Below are positions 17,041 to 26,698 of a stretch of 64,000 nt of DNA, piece by piece. The stretch covers positions 806,001-870,000 of the forward strand of contig NZ_CP087112.1 in assembly GCF_025643255.1 (NCBI RefSeq), in the 5' to 3' direction. This DNA comes from Halomonas sp. 7T. GTDB lineage: Bacteria > Pseudomonadota > Gammaproteobacteria > Pseudomonadales > Halomonadaceae. Position 1 is the stretch's first letter, and each line of letters begins with the position of its first letter. The notes under the pieces are model-generated. The model saw only the letters and a list, made by a program, of their open reading frames with translations, was not told the origin of the DNA and searched no databases. Both the position numbers and the translations under genes were made by a program.

Positions 17041-19293
17041 ATGACCATGGATATTCAAGTAGCGGAGGGTGATGTCGAACGACTCTCCCTGCGCGACTAC
17101 ACCGAAAAAGCGTACCTCGACTACTCGATGTACGTCATTTTAGACCGCGCGCTGCCCAATATTGGCGATGGCATGAAGCCTGTGCAGCGGCGAATTATTT
17201 ATGCCATGCGCGAGCTGGCGCTGCATGCCAACGCCAAGTACAAAAAATCGGCGCGTACTGTCGGTGACGTATTGGGTAAATTTCACCCCCACGGTGACAG
17301 CGCTTGTTACGAAGCCATGGTGCTGATGGCGCAGTCGTTCAGCTACCGCTACCCGCTGGTGGATGGCCAAGGTAACTGGGGTAGCCCGGATGACCCGAAA
17401 TCCTTTGCGGCCATGCGCTACACCGAGGCTAAGCTTTCCAAGTTTGCCGAGGTGCTACTTAGCGAACTAGGCCAGGGCACCGTGGAGTGGGCGCCTAACT
17501 TCGACGGCACTATGCAAGAGCCTGTCGTATTGCCAGCCCGATTACCCCATGTGTTATTGAACGGGGGCACTGGCATCGCGGTGGGTATGGCGACGGATAT
17601 ACCGCCCCATAACGTGACGGAAGTTGTCGAAGCGACCTGCCATCTGCTGCGCAATCCCAACGCCACGACTGCTGATTTAATGGAGTTCGTCCCTGCGCCA
17701 GATTTCCCAACGGATGCAGAAATCATCACGCCGCAAGCGGACCTGCGTAAGCTTTATGAGACTGGCCGAGGCTCAGTCAAATTACGCGCCCGCTATATTC
17801 GCGAAGAAGCCAACATTGTTATCACGTCGGTGCCGTATCAAGTGAGCGGTGCCAAAGTGTTAGAGCAAATCGCCGCGCAAATGCAGGCCAAAAAGCTGCC
17901 TATGGTGGCTGATCTGCGTGATGAATCGACCCACGAAGAGCCGACCCGTCTGGTGATTGAGCCACGCTCGAGCCGAGTCGATGTCGAATCGCTGATGGCC
18001 CACCTGTTTGCCACCACGGATCTAGAGAAGAACGTGCGGGTGAACATGAATGTCATCGGCCTGGATGGCCGTCCCCGCGTCATGCCGCTTCCCGATATGC
18101 TGGGTGAGTGGCTGCGCTTTCGCCGTGCAACGGTGCGTCGCCGGTTAGAGCACCGCCTAGGCAAGGTCGAAGATCGGCTGCATATTCTGGAAGGCCTGCT
18201 GATCGCCTATCTAGACCTTGACGAAGTGATCCGTATTATTCGTGAAGAGGACGACCCCAAAGCCTCGCTGATGGCTGCTTTTAGTCTCTCTGAGCGTCAG
18301 GCTGAAGCCATTTTAGAGCTGCGCTTGCGTCATCTTGCCAAGCTGGAAGAGATGAAAATTCGCGGCGAGCAGGATGAGCTAGAGAAGGAGCGCAAGACCC
18401 TGCAAGGGCTGCTAGGCAGTGAAGCCAAGCTAACTACGCTGATCGAAAAAGAGATCCGCGCCGCCGGTAAAGAGCACGGCGACGAACGCCGTTCTCCGTT
18501 GGTTGAACGCGCTGAATCAAAAGCGCTTTCTGAGGTCGAGCTTTTAGGCGCCGACCCAATAACCGTGGTGCTGTCGGATAAAGGTTGGATTCGCGCCGCG
18601 AAAGGCCACGATATTGACCCTGGAGGACTCTCCTATAAAGCGGGTGACAGTTTCCGTCTCGCAGCCCGGGGTAAAACTAACCAGCCGCTGGTGTTGCTGG
18701 ACGAGACAGGGCGCGCTTATACGCTGGCGGCGCACAATTTGCCCAGTGCACGCGGGCAGGGTGAACCGGTGACAGGCCGCGTAAATGTGGCGGCAGGGGC
18801 GCAAATGGCCGGTCTAATGCTGGCACCGCCCACCCAGCGTTATCTTCTGGCCAGCGATGGCGGCTATGGTTTCGTGGCTCAGCTTGAGGCGCTCACTGGC
18901 AAAAACAAAGCAGGTAAGGCCGTGCTGAGCGTGCCGAAAGGCTGCAGCGTGATGCCCCCGATTGAAGTCCCAGCAGGCGAGGCGCTTTGGGTAGCCTCGG
19001 TCTCTAATGAAGGCCGCCTGCTGCTGTTCCCACTGGATCAATTGCCCGAGATGTCTAAAGGCAAGGGTAATAAAATGCTCGATATTCCTGGCCCACGGGC
19101 AGCACGGCGCGAGGAATTTGTACGCGATATTACCGTTGTGGCGGATGATAAAGAGCTGATTATCCATGCGGGTAAGCGCAAGCTGACGCTAAAAGCCGAC
19201 GATCTCGCGTATTATCGCGGTGAACGCGGCAGGCGGGGCAGCAAGCTGCCGCGTGGTTTCCAAAAAGTTGATCGTTTAGAAGCTGGGGAGTAA
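17041..19293 (+). CDS. parC: DNA topoisomerase IV subunit A
   Basis: The DNA-cleaving subunit of topoisomerase IV. The catalytic tyrosine is Y127 in [11 protein letters not shown]. The quinolone-determining region [12 protein letters not shown] places Ser87 and Glu91 at the positions equivalent to E. coli Ser80 and Glu84, both the susceptible wild-type residues. The C-terminal beta-pinwheel occupies about residues 500-745. Length 750 is normal (E. coli 752). It sits directly behind parE and in front of serB with only a 3-base gap, so the three are likely cotranscribed. Confidence 0.97.
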   Translation: MTMDIQVAEGDVERLSLRDYTEKAYLDYSMYVILDRALPNIGDGMKPVQRRIIYAMRELALHANAKYKKSARTVGDVLGKFHPHGDSACYEAMVLMAQSFSYRYPLVDGQGNWGSPDDPKSFAAMRYTEAKLSKFAEVLLSELGQGTVEWAPNFDGTMQEPVVLPARLPHVLLNGGTGIAVGMATDIPPHNVTEVVEATCHLLRNPNATTADLMEFVPAPDFPTDAEIITPQADLRKLYETGRGSVKLRARYIREEANIVITSVPYQVSGAKVLEQIAAQMQAKKLPMVADLRDESTHEEPTRLVIEPRSSRVDVESLMAHLFATTDLEKNVRVNMNVIGLDGRPRVMPLPDMLGEWLRFRRATVRRRLEHRLGKVEDRLHILEGLLIAYLDLDEVIRIIREEDDPKASLMAAFSLSERQAEAILELRLRHLAKLEEMKIRGEQDELEKERKTLQGLLGSEAKLTTLIEKEIRAAGKEHGDERRSPLVERAESKALSEVELLGADPITVVLSDKGWIRAAKGHDIDPGGLSYKAGDSFRLAARGKTNQPLVLLDETGRAYTLAAHNLPSARGQGEPVTGRVNVAAGAQMAGLMLAPPTQRYLLASDGGYGFVAQLEALTGKNKAGKAVLSVPKGCSVMPPIEVPAGEALWVASVSNEGRLLLFPLDQLPEMSKGKGNKMLDIPGPRAARREEFVRDITVVADDKELIIHAGKRKLTLKADDLAYYRGERGRRGSKLPRGFQKVDRLEAGE

Positions 19294-19296
19294 CGG

Positions 19297-20214
19297 ATGG
19301 CACGCGGGAATATTCTGGTCACACTGTTAGCGCCGCGCCTGACGGCCACGATAGAGTCAGCGGTGGCGGCGTTCATAGCGCAGTTTGGCCTGCAGGAAGA
19401 GCGTCGCCAAACGTTGGCAGAGACGGCTCACGGCAGCGCTATGGATTGCCTAGCGCTTCATTTATACGGTGCGCCCGAGGGGTTAACGTCATTACGTCAG
19501 GCAGCGCTAGAGCTGAGTGCCGCGCACGGTGTGGATCTAGTGTTGCAGCCCTCCCGAAACCAGGCCACGCCGCGGTTGGTCTGCTTCGATATGGACTCCA
19601 CGCTGATTAAAGCGGAAGTGATCGATGAACTGGCACGCCGTCATGGCGTGGGTCAAGAAGTGGCGGAAGTTACTGAGCGTGCCATGCGCGGCGAACTGGA
19701 TTTTAAAGCTAGCTTTCGCGAGCGTATGAGCAAACTGGAAGGCTTGGAAGAGTCAGTGCTGGCCAGCATTGCCGCTGAGCTGCCGCTGATGGATGGCGTT
19801 GAGCGCTTGATGGTGAACTTGAAGCGCTTGGGCTATCGAACAGTGATTCTATCAGGCGGCTTTACCTACTTTGCCCGCTACCTGCAGGAGCGGCTTGGAT
19901 TTGACGAAATTCATGCCAATGAGCTGGTTATTGAGGATGGTAAAGTCACCGGTGCGGTACAGGAGCCGATCGTCGATGCTGAGCGTAAAGCGGCACTGTT
20001 AACGCACATTGCCGAACGGGAAGGGGTGCCATTGGCGCAAACCGTCGCCGTCGGCGATGGCGCGAACGACCTAAAAATGCTGGCGGCTGCAGGCTTAGGC
20101 GTAGCATTTCGCGCCAAACCAGTGGTGCGTGCCGAAGCGCGTCAAGCGATCTCGGTGGCGGGGCTAGACGGCGTGCTTTACTTGCTGGGCTACAGCGACG
20201 CGGATCTACTCTAA
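19297..20214 (+). CDS. serB: Phosphoserine phosphatase
   Basis: Catalyses the last step of serine synthesis, phosphoserine to serine. HAD motif I DMDST is at residues 98-102 with nucleophile D98, followed by the family stretch EVTERAMRGELDFKASFRER, the motif II serine in ILSGGFT, and motif IV GDGANDLKML near residue 250. The first 85 residues are a degenerate ACT-like regulatory region as in other gammaproteobacterial SerB. Length is 305. It follows parC by 3 bases and is closed by a hairpin. Confidence 0.95.
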   Translation: MARGNILVTLLAPRLTATIESAVAAFIAQFGLQEERRQTLAETAHGSAMDCLALHLYGAPEGLTSLRQAALELSAAHGVDLVLQPSRNQATPRLVCFDMDSTLIKAEVIDELARRHGVGQEVAEVTERAMRGELDFKASFRERMSKLEGLEESVLASIAAELPLMDGVERLMVNLKRLGYRTVILSGGFTYFARYLQERLGFDEIHANELVIEDGKVTGAVQEPIVDAERKAALLTHIAEREGVPLAQTVAVGDGANDLKMLAAAGLGVAFRAKPVVRAEARQAISVAGLDGVLYLLGYSDADLL

Positions 20215-20234
20215 GACGACGCGCTTCCAGCCTA

Positions 20235-20264
20235 AAACGGCGGTGCTGATAAGCGCCGCCGTTT
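20235..20264. terminator. Hairpin terminator between convergent serB and lipoprotein gene
   Basis: AAACGGCGG at 20235-20243 pairs with CCGCCGTTT at 20256-20264. An inner GCT/AGC pairing extends the stem. The tail is only TTT followed by AG, so efficiency is uncertain, but the A-rich and T-rich flanks suit both strands. Confidence 0.65.
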
Positions 20265-20286
20265 AGTTAGATGAGCGATTCGTCCC

Positions 20287-21120
20287 TCAGCTGTCCGTGG
20301 TCTGGGTGCTCATGCCATACTCGGTGCGAAGCGTCTCAAGCCGTGCGGACTCGCTCTCGGTCAGCGGTGGTGAATTCCACATCGGCTTGCCGTCAGCGTC
20401 GTTAACCCCACTTAGCGTCAGTGACAGCTCGACCCCGGTAGGAATTTGCTCGTTGCCCCAAGGGCCAAACCGATTGGGGGCTAGGCTCCACGTGTTGGTT
20501 TCTCCAGGCGCTAAGCCGCCGGCAATCACGTAGTAGAAGGTTTCATCTACCCAGGTGATGTCGCGCTCCGGGCTTTCCAATAGACCGTGCAGCATTAGTT
20601 CTGAAACAGCTTGCTCAGAGCGGTTTGTCACCGTTAGCTCGATTACCGGTTCCAGCGCACCATAAGGGCTTGTGCTGAGATAGTAACGGGCGCTATCAAT
20701 GCTGACTTGCGCGAGGTTTTCCCGCGCGCGCTGGGCGCTGGCTTGTTTGGCTTCTAGGCGGTTAAGCGTTTGTAGCGCCTGCTCCCGCTCCCGAGCACGC
20801 CGTTGGCGCAGCATTTCATCGGCGCGCTCGATGATTTCGTCACCGGTGAGCCCATGCATATAGGCATTGGCTGATTCGGCAATTTCCGCTGCATTCATGC
20901 GCTGGGGATTAAAGAGGTCGATGTCGCTAAACGAAGACATGGCAATAATTTTTAGTGCGGTATCAAACTCATCGCGCTTGTAAGTCGGCAGCGAATCGCG
21001 CACTTTTTCAACGGAGACAACCGCTGCGGGCATTGAACTCGTGTCTATTTTGGGGTCTGAACAACCCGCTACCACTAGCAGTGTTAGCGATAGGGCAGGC
21101 AGCCTAAGCAGGCTCCACAT
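20287..21120 (-). CDS. Small lipoprotein, DUF6694-like, function unknown
   Basis: A 277-residue lipoprotein: a hydrophobic N-terminus and lipobox VAGC with Cys20, followed by Ser at +2, which suggests outer-membrane sorting. The first part of the mature protein (SVEKVRDSLPTYKRDEFDTAL) resembles the DUF6694 lipoproteins as I recall them. A helical, charged stretch (residues about 95-130) then leads to a beta-rich C-terminal domain (residues about 145-265). No catalytic motif is seen. It is divergent from the sodium-channel gene across a 160-base gap. The lipoprotein call is strong, the family moderate. Confidence 0.7.
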   Translation of the reverse strand: MWSLLRLPALSLTLLVVAGCSDPKIDTSSMPAAVVSVEKVRDSLPTYKRDEFDTALKIIAMSSFSDIDLFNPQRMNAAEIAESANAYMHGLTGDEIIERADEMLRQRRAREREQALQTLNRLEAKQASAQRARENLAQVSIDSARYYLSTSPYGALEPVIELTVTNRSEQAVSELMLHGLLESPERDITWVDETFYYVIAGGLAPGETNTWSLAPNRFGPWGNEQIPTGVELSLTLSGVNDADGKPMWNSPPLTESESARLETLRTEYGMSTQTTDS

Positions 21121-21280
21121 ATACTCACCTCAAACTAGGCCGTTAAACCGGGAGGAGCTTACCGTAAAGTCATATCGACCACTAGCAGATACGCTCAAAT
21201 CAAAGCGCATCGGCCCCTGTGGATCGGTGGATAGTTTGGTATAAAGTGTGCCGATTACACCCTTAGAGACGTCTTGTTCC

Positions 21281-22150
21281 ATGAGTGAACCCTTCAATAC
21301 CTGGCAAGCCCGCTTCGAAAAGCTGCGCAGTAACAAGCTTTTTGAGGGGCTGGTAATCTCCATTATCGTTATCTCCGCGCTAGTCATTGGCGCGAAAACT
21401 TACGAAGAAACCTCCCGTGTAGAGCAGTGGTTGCTCTATCTTGATGTAGCGGTCACGGTATTCTTCCTGGTCGAAATTTTGATCAGAATGGCGGCCGAGC
21501 GCAACTTAGTCAGCTTCTTTAAGAAGGGCTGGAACGTTTTCGATTTCTTGATCGTCACCGCCAGCCTAATTCCTATGGATGATTCAGAGATGGTACTGCT
21601 GGCGCGGCTGCTGCGGATTTTCCGCGTGCTGCGTCTGGTTTCGATGATTCCAGAACTACAGATGCTGCTTAGTGCCTTAGTGAAGTCGATTCCACGGATG
21701 GGCTATGTCGTACTATTGATGTTTATCATCTTCTACATCTACGGCGCCATCGGCAGTTTTCTGTTCCACAATGTAGACGAAGGCCTTTGGGGGAATATTT
21801 CCCTGGCGATGCTAACGCTTTTTCAAGTGGCGACGTTTGAGAGTTGGGCCACCGCCGTGCTGTATCCGACGATGGAGGTTTACCCCTACGCTTGGATCTA
21901 TTTCCTAACCTTCATCTTTTTGAATGCTTTCATCTTTCTCAATATGATGATTGGCATTGTGCTGGATGTTATGCAGAAAGAGAGCGCGATACTCGATTTA
22001 GATAACGAAGACGGCGATGTGGCTCAGATGCAGGGGCTACGCAATGATGTGCGCGATTTGCGTGCCCAGCTTGATCGCATGGAAACGGCGTTAGCGGAGC
22101 GGAGTGCGTCTTCTTCCCACCGTCCTTCGGATTCCCCTACAACAGATTAA
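21281..22150 (+). CDS. Bacterial voltage-gated sodium channel (NaChBac/NavBac type)
   Basis: A six-transmembrane single-domain channel that would assemble as a tetramer in the inner membrane. S1-S3 lie within residues 22-100; S4 carries arginines at 109, 112, 115 and 118, the three-residue spacing of a voltage sensor. The pore loop [16 protein letters not shown] holds filter residues Thr185-Phe186-Glu187-Ser188-Trp189-Ala190, differing from the common TLESW by Phe for Leu. S6 is at about 205-232, followed by an acidic stretch and a coiled coil (residues 252-275) as in relatives. The ATG at 21281 is chosen over the upstream GTG at 21248, which lacks support. Sodium use fits a halophile. Confidence 0.9.
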   Translation: MSEPFNTWQARFEKLRSNKLFEGLVISIIVISALVIGAKTYEETSRVEQWLLYLDVAVTVFFLVEILIRMAAERNLVSFFKKGWNVFDFLIVTASLIPMDDSEMVLLARLLRIFRVLRLVSMIPELQMLLSALVKSIPRMGYVVLLMFIIFYIYGAIGSFLFHNVDEGLWGNISLAMLTLFQVATFESWATAVLYPTMEVYPYAWIYFLTFIFLNAFIFLNMMIGIVLDVMQKESAILDLDNEDGDVAQMQGLRNDVRDLRAQLDRMETALAERSASSSHRPSDSPTTD

Positions 22151-22166
22151 CGACTGGAGCGCCGCT

Positions 22167-23873
22167 ATGATGCTGTCCGACCCTTCTAAAAAGTATCACC
22201 CCTTCGTGGCCGTAGATCTGCCTGATCGTCAGTGGCCGAGCCAGCGTATTGAAACGCCGCCTATCTGGTGCAGTGTCGACCTGCGGGACGGCAACCAGTC
22301 GCTGATTGATCCCATGGATCATGAGCGCAAGCAGCGCCTGTTCGACATGCTGTTGAAAATCGGCTTTAAAGAGATCGAGGTGGGTTTTCCCTCTGCCTCT
22401 CAAACTGATTTTGACTTTGTTCGCTCGTTGATCGAGCAAGATAAAATCCCGGAGGACGTGACTATTCAAGTGTTGACGCAGGCGCGTCCGCACCTGATTG
22501 AGCGCACCTTTGAAGCATTGAAAGGCGCCAAAAACGCCATTGTTCACGTCTATAATGCCACCGACCCGATGTTTCGCCGGGTGGTGTTTAATGTGGATAA
22601 AACTGAGTGCATCCAAATCGCCGTGGATGCCACCGCGCAAATTCGCGATTTGATGGCGTCCAACCCGGAAACCAACTGGACGTTCCAATACTCGCCGGAG
22701 CTATTTACCACCACGGAGATGGATTTTGCGGTGGAGATTGTGGAAGCGGTGATGGACACCTTTGGCCCCAGTGTTGATAACAGAATGATTGTTAATCTGC
22801 CCGCCACGGTCGAAGTGGCCACGCCCAATAACTACGCTGATCAGATTGAGTGGTTCTGCCGCCATGTGAAAAAGCGCGATACCCTGATTGTGAGCGTACA
22901 TCCTCATAATGATCGCGGTACCGGCGTGGCCGCTGCCGAGCTGACGCTAATGGCGGGCGCGGATCGCGTGGAAGGGACGCTGTTTGGTAACGGTGAGCGC
23001 ACTGGTAACGTGGATATCGTCACCTTGGCGATGAATATGTACACCCAAGGGGTGAATCCCCTGCTCGATTTCTCCAATATCACCCCGATCATGCGCGAGG
23101 TGGAGTATTGTAATCAGCTGCCTGTTCATCCGCGCCACCCCTATGTTGGCGATTTAGTCTTTACCGCGTTCTCAGGCTCCCACCAAGATGCTATTAAAAA
23201 GGGCATGACCGACCGTCGCGCGCACCCAGAAGCGCCGTGGGATGTTCCCTATTTGCCCATTGATCCGCTGGATGTTGGTCGCAGCTACGAGGCGGTCATC
23301 CGCGTGAATAGTCAGTCTGGGAAGGGCGGTATCTCCTACCTGCTGGAGCAGGAGCACGGTATTGAGCTGCCGCGCAGGCTCTCCATCGAGTTCAGCCAAG
23401 TCGTCCAGGAAGTGGCGGACCGCACGGGTAAAGAGATCACCTCCCAAATGATCTACCAAGCCTTTGCCGATGAGTATTTAGAGCAGCGCTCACCGCTGTG
23501 GTTGGTAAACCACCGCCTCTCTTCTGAACCGGATAGCCCCAAAGTGGTGCTAGAAACCATGATGGAGAACAGCGGTCAGCGGCAAACGCTGACCGGTGAA
23601 GGCAATGGCCCGCTGGCGGCCTTTATCAAAGCGCTGGCAGCGAGCGGTCAGGATGTCGAAATTATCGACTACCACGAGCACTCTCGTGGCCAAGGGGCGG
23701 ATGCTGAGGCCATTGCTTATGTGGAAGTGCGCATTGATGGCAAGGCGGTGTTCGGCGTGGGTACCGATGAAAGCATCACCAGTGCCTCTATGAAAGGCGT
23801 ACTTAGCGCCATCAATCGCCATCACTCGACTCAGCCTGCGGCGGCGAATGTCACGGCGGAGTCGTTGGGGTAG
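22167..23873 (+). CDS. leuA: 2-isopropylmalate synthase
   Basis: First committed enzyme of leucine synthesis, condensing acetyl-CoA with 2-oxoisovalerate. The metal-binding and catalytic parts are visible: [13 protein letters not shown] near the N-terminus and [11 protein letters not shown] (the HxH-type metal site) mid-protein. A C-terminal LeuA allosteric dimerisation domain (about residues 440-555) would bind leucine. At about 568 residues it is the long form found in actinobacteria and some proteobacteria, not the roughly 520-residue E. coli type. GGAG at 22156-22159 lies 7 bases before the ATG at 22167, and a second ATG follows immediately. It begins 16 bases after the channel gene, so the two may share a transcript. 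Confidence 0.95.
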   Translation: MMLSDPSKKYHPFVAVDLPDRQWPSQRIETPPIWCSVDLRDGNQSLIDPMDHERKQRLFDMLLKIGFKEIEVGFPSASQTDFDFVRSLIEQDKIPEDVTIQVLTQARPHLIERTFEALKGAKNAIVHVYNATDPMFRRVVFNVDKTECIQIAVDATAQIRDLMASNPETNWTFQYSPELFTTTEMDFAVEIVEAVMDTFGPSVDNRMIVNLPATVEVATPNNYADQIEWFCRHVKKRDTLIVSVHPHNDRGTGVAAAELTLMAGADRVEGTLFGNGERTGNVDIVTLAMNMYTQGVNPLLDFSNITPIMREVEYCNQLPVHPRHPYVGDLVFTAFSGSHQDAIKKGMTDRRAHPEAPWDVPYLPIDPLDVGRSYEAVIRVNSQSGKGGISYLLEQEHGIELPRRLSIEFSQVVQEVADRTGKEITSQMIYQAFADEYLEQRSPLWLVNHRLSSEPDSPKVVLETMMENSGQRQTLTGEGNGPLAAFIKALAASGQDVEIIDYHEHSRGQGADAEAIAYVEVRIDGKAVFGVGTDESITSASMKGVLSAINRHHSTQPAAANVTAESLG

Positions 23874-23896
23874 AGCACTTTTTCACGCTTATGTAC

Positions 23897-23916
23897 AGGA
23901 GGCGCTTGGGCCTCCT
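23897..23916. terminator. Hairpin between convergent leuA and epmB
   Basis: AGGAGGC at 23897-23903 pairs perfectly with GCCTCCT at 23910-23916, loop 6 bases. There is no clear T-run on either side, so it may act only as a weak terminator or stabilise transcript ends. Confidence 0.4.
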
Positions 23917-23924
23917 AGTGCGTG

Positions 23925-24947
23925 CTAAAGGGGCGTCTTACTAGCCTTGCCAGGGACTTCTCTGACGAGCCTCGGCATTAGGAAACCGGGTAAGTGCTCC
24001 AACAGCTGTGTTACCAGTGCTTTTGCCTCCTGATCAGGCACATCAAAATGGGCAGCCCCTTGTACAGGATCAAATACATGCAGGTAGTATGGCAGTATGC
24101 CCGCTTCAAATAGCCGTTCCGAGAGAGCTGCGAGGGCGGGCACGCTGTCATTAATGCCCCGCAATAGAACGCTCTGGTTCAACAGCGTGACGCCTGCCTG
24201 TTTTAATCGCGTGCAGGCATCCACCACGGCCTGGTCAATTTCATTGGCGTGATTGATATGTAGGACAACGACTTTTTGTAAGCGGGTGCTGCTCAGCCAA
24301 CCAAGCAGGGCCTCGTTCACACGGTCAGGAATAACCACGGGCAAGCGGGTATGTATACGCAGCCGTTTCAAGTGGGAGATGCTTTCCAACTGTTCGACCA
24401 GCCAGGCAAGCTGTCGGTCGCTTGCGGCGAGTGGGTCGCCACCGGAGAGTATCGCCTCGTGAATTGAGGTGTCGGCACGCAGGTAATCCAGCGCTTCTTG
24501 CCATTGGACACGAGAAGGCGAGTTTTCGCTGTAGGGGAAGTGGCGGCGAAAGCAGTAGCGGCAGTTAATGGCACAGGTAGGGCTGGCGATCAGCAGCACC
24601 CGATTAGCGTACTTATGGATCAGCCCTTTTGCAGGGCGGTGGTCGGCCTCTTCTAACGGATCCGTCACATACCCAGGCGTTGCGTCTGCTTCATCTCCGG
24701 TAGGGAGTACTTGAAGGAGCAGAGGGTCGTTAGGCTCGTTAGGCACAATACGCGCTAAATACGCCTCAGGGACGCAGATCTCAAACAGCTGATGCCCGGC
24801 GTGGGCATCAGCCAGCCACGCTTGGCTCAAACCTAGGCGCTCACACAGGGTAGCGGGGTCGCGAATGGCGTGTGAAAGCTGCCGCTGCCAAGCGCTGGGA
24901 GACTGGGCAGCGGCCTGATTAGCAGTGATAATGATGTTCTCCTGCAA
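23925..24947 (-). CDS. epmB: EF-P lysine 2,3-aminomutase (beta-lysine synthase)
   Basis: A radical-SAM, PLP-dependent enzyme that converts (S)-alpha-lysine to (R)-beta-lysine for attachment to EF-P. The CxxxCxxC cluster is C125-C129-C132 in CAINCRYCFRRHFPY; PLP- and substrate-site segments follow (LSGGDPLA, HINHANE). I choose the TTG at 24947: AAGGAGGG sits 5 bases upstream and the resulting 340 residues match E. coli EpmB (342). A longer in-frame ATG at 25046 would overlap efp and adds residues without family resemblance. It is divergent from efp. Confidence 0.93.
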   Translation of the reverse strand: MQENIIITANQAAAQSPSAWQRQLSHAIRDPATLCERLGLSQAWLADAHAGHQLFEICVPEAYLARIVPNEPNDPLLLQVLPTGDEADATPGYVTDPLEEADHRPAKGLIHKYANRVLLIASPTCAINCRYCFRRHFPYSENSPSRVQWQEALDYLRADTSIHEAILSGGDPLAASDRQLAWLVEQLESISHLKRLRIHTRLPVVIPDRVNEALLGWLSSTRLQKVVVLHINHANEIDQAVVDACTRLKQAGVTLLNQSVLLRGINDSVPALAALSERLFEAGILPYYLHVFDPVQGAAHFDVPDQEAKALVTQLLEHLPGFLMPRLVREVPGKASKTPL

Positions 24948-25047
24948 AAAGCCCTCCTTCGGGTTATCATGCGCGCACTGATGAAGACCGATATAGCGAA
25001 GCGAGGCTTCGCGCATTACGCGACTGAAATAAATATTGAGAGGCATT

Positions 25048-25614
25048 ATGGCGAACTATTCTACCAATGAATTCAAAGGCGGTTTGAAAGTAATGGTCGA
25101 CGGCGACCCTTGTTCAATTGTTGAGAATGAGCTGGTAAAGCCGGGTAAGGGCCAGGCGTTTAACCGCGTGAAGCTGCGTAACCTGATGACTGGCCGTGTA
25201 GGTGAGAAGACTTTCAAATCAGGTGATTCGTTGGAAGGCGCTGACGTCATGGATTTGGAAATGGAGTACCTCTACACCGACGGTGATATGTGGCACTTCA
25301 TGAAGACCGATGGCTCCTTTGAGCAGTACGCCGTAGAAAAGAAAGCGTTGGGCGATACGGTAAAGTGGCTTAAAGAGCAGGTGCCTTACACCATTACGCT
25401 GTGGAATGATAAAGCGATTTCCGTCACGCCGCCCAATTTTATCGAGTTGGAAGTGGTGGAAACGGATCCTGGCCTGAAAGGTGATACGGCGCAGGGCGGG
25501 TCTAAGCCGGCTACGCTCTCCTCTGGCGCTGTGGTTCGCGTGCCTCTGTTTATCAATCAGGGTGAAGTATTGAAGGTCGATACGCGCTCTGGTGATTACG
25601 TGTCTCGGGCGTAA
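25048..25614 (+). CDS. efp: Elongation factor P
   Basis: Rescues ribosomes stalled at consecutive prolines. The protein has 188 residues, standard for EF-P. Loop VKPGKGQAF places Lys34 exactly where E. coli EF-P is beta-lysylated, and both modifying genes (epmB upstream, epmA downstream) are adjacent. The ATG at 25048 ([12 protein letters not shown]) is the family start. A TTG four codons earlier has no added support. The promoter must lie in the 100-base gap shared with epmB. Confidence 0.97.
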   Translation: MANYSTNEFKGGLKVMVDGDPCSIVENELVKPGKGQAFNRVKLRNLMTGRVGEKTFKSGDSLEGADVMDLEMEYLYTDGDMWHFMKTDGSFEQYAVEKKALGDTVKWLKEQVPYTITLWNDKAISVTPPNFIELEVVETDPGLKGDTAQGGSKPATLSSGAVVRVPLFINQGEVLKVDTRSGDYVSRA

Positions 25615-25661
25615 ACCGCTTGGGGGCACGGTGGTCAGTTAGCCGTGAAGACATCTGTTTT

Positions 25662-25694
25662 ATAAAGCCACGCGATGAACATGCGTGGCTTTAT
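25662..25694. terminator. Hairpin between efp and epmA
   Basis: A perfect 12-pair stem: ATAAAGCCACGC at 25662-25673 with GCGTGGCTTTAT at 25683-25694, loop 9 bases. The tail (TATGTAGG) is not a good T-run. It probably attenuates or ends the efp transcript so that epmA is made at lower level. Confidence 0.65.
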
Positions 25695-25714
25695 TATGTA
25701 GGGGGGATAGTAAG

Positions 25715-26695
25715 ATGAGGGCTAATTGGCAGCCTACAGCGGCAATTGAAACACTGCGTGAGCGGGCTCGCTTAATAGCTGATGTGCGCGTTTTTTTTGC
25801 ACAGCGAGGCGTTCTAGAAGTAGAAACGCCCGTGCTAGGGCAGGGGGGTAGCACCGATGTGCACTTAGCTTCGCTTTCCACGTTAGCGCGCACCGATAAG
25901 GGCCAGCGCAAGTTGTGGTTGCAAACCTCGCCTGAGTTTCACATGAAGCGTCTTCTGGCCGCGGGAAGTGGACCAATTTTTCAGTTTGCCAAGAGCTTCC
26001 GTAATGGGGAAGTGGGCGCACGGCATAATATCGAATTCACTATGCTGGAGTGGTATCGACCTGCATTTACGCTGGCGCAGCTGATTGATGAAACGACCAC
26101 GCTGATTGCCAATGTGCTGCCACGTTTTACAGGCCCCGTGGTGCATTATCGCTATCGGGAGCTGTTTCATACTTACTTAGCAGTAGACCCGTTCACTACC
26201 TCGCTGGAGACATTGCGGGCGTTGGCTGCGGAGCGTGGTCACATGTCCACTCAAACGTTAGCTGAAGAGGGGCGCGACACCTGCCTGGATCTGTTAATGA
26301 GCATGGTGATTGAGCCGCATCTTGGACAAAACGAGCTAAGCGTTGTGGTGGATTACCCGGCTAGCCAAGCGGCGCTGGCGCGCCGCCATCAGGATGTCGA
26401 CGGCGAGTGGGTAGCCTCACGTTTTGAGCTGTACCTAAACGGTATTGAATTGGCCAACGGTTACGATGAGTTGACCGATGCCGATGAGCAGCGCGCCCGC
26501 TTTGCTGAAGATAACGCGGGGCGACGCCGTTTAGGTTTGCCGGAAGTGGACGTGGATGAGCACCTGCTGGCCGCACTGAAGCACGGCATGCCAGAAAGCG
26601 CGGGGGTGGCACTGGGGATTGACCGTTTGATTCAGTTAGCGCTAGGCAAAGCACGCCTGGAAGACGTGCTCGCGTTTTCAACGCCTAACTGTTAG
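25715..26695 (+). CDS. epmA: EF-P lysine lysyltransferase (GenX/PoxA)
   Basis: A class II lysyl-tRNA-synthetase paralogue that attaches beta-lysine to EF-P Lys34. It contains only the catalytic domain: motif 2 region with SFRNGEVGARHNIEFTMLEWYR and motif 3 GVALGIDRLIQLALG, with no anticodon-binding domain. The start at 25715 gives 326 residues (E. coli 325). With epmB and efp it completes the modification set. Convergent with psd, only 3 bases apart at the ends. Confidence 0.95.
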   Translation: MRANWQPTAAIETLRERARLIADVRVFFAQRGVLEVETPVLGQGGSTDVHLASLSTLARTDKGQRKLWLQTSPEFHMKRLLAAGSGPIFQFAKSFRNGEVGARHNIEFTMLEWYRPAFTLAQLIDETTTLIANVLPRFTGPVVHYRYRELFHTYLAVDPFTTSLETLRALAAERGHMSTQTLAEEGRDTCLDLLMSMVIEPHLGQNELSVVVDYPASQAALARRHQDVDGEWVASRFELYLNGIELANGYDELTDADEQRARFAEDNAGRRRLGLPEVDVDEHLLAALKHGMPESAGVALGIDRLIQLALGKARLEDVLAFSTPNC

Positions 26696-26698
26696 TGG

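Noticed and set aside
22137..22688. 183-codon open frame antisense to leuA
   Set aside because: Shadow of conserved leuA; also would overlap the channel gene end.
25036..25047. Upstream TTG as efp start and a longer epmB start at 25046
   Set aside because: EF-P family members begin at MANYSTN-type sequence; using the long starts would make the two divergent genes overlap and remove their shared promoter.
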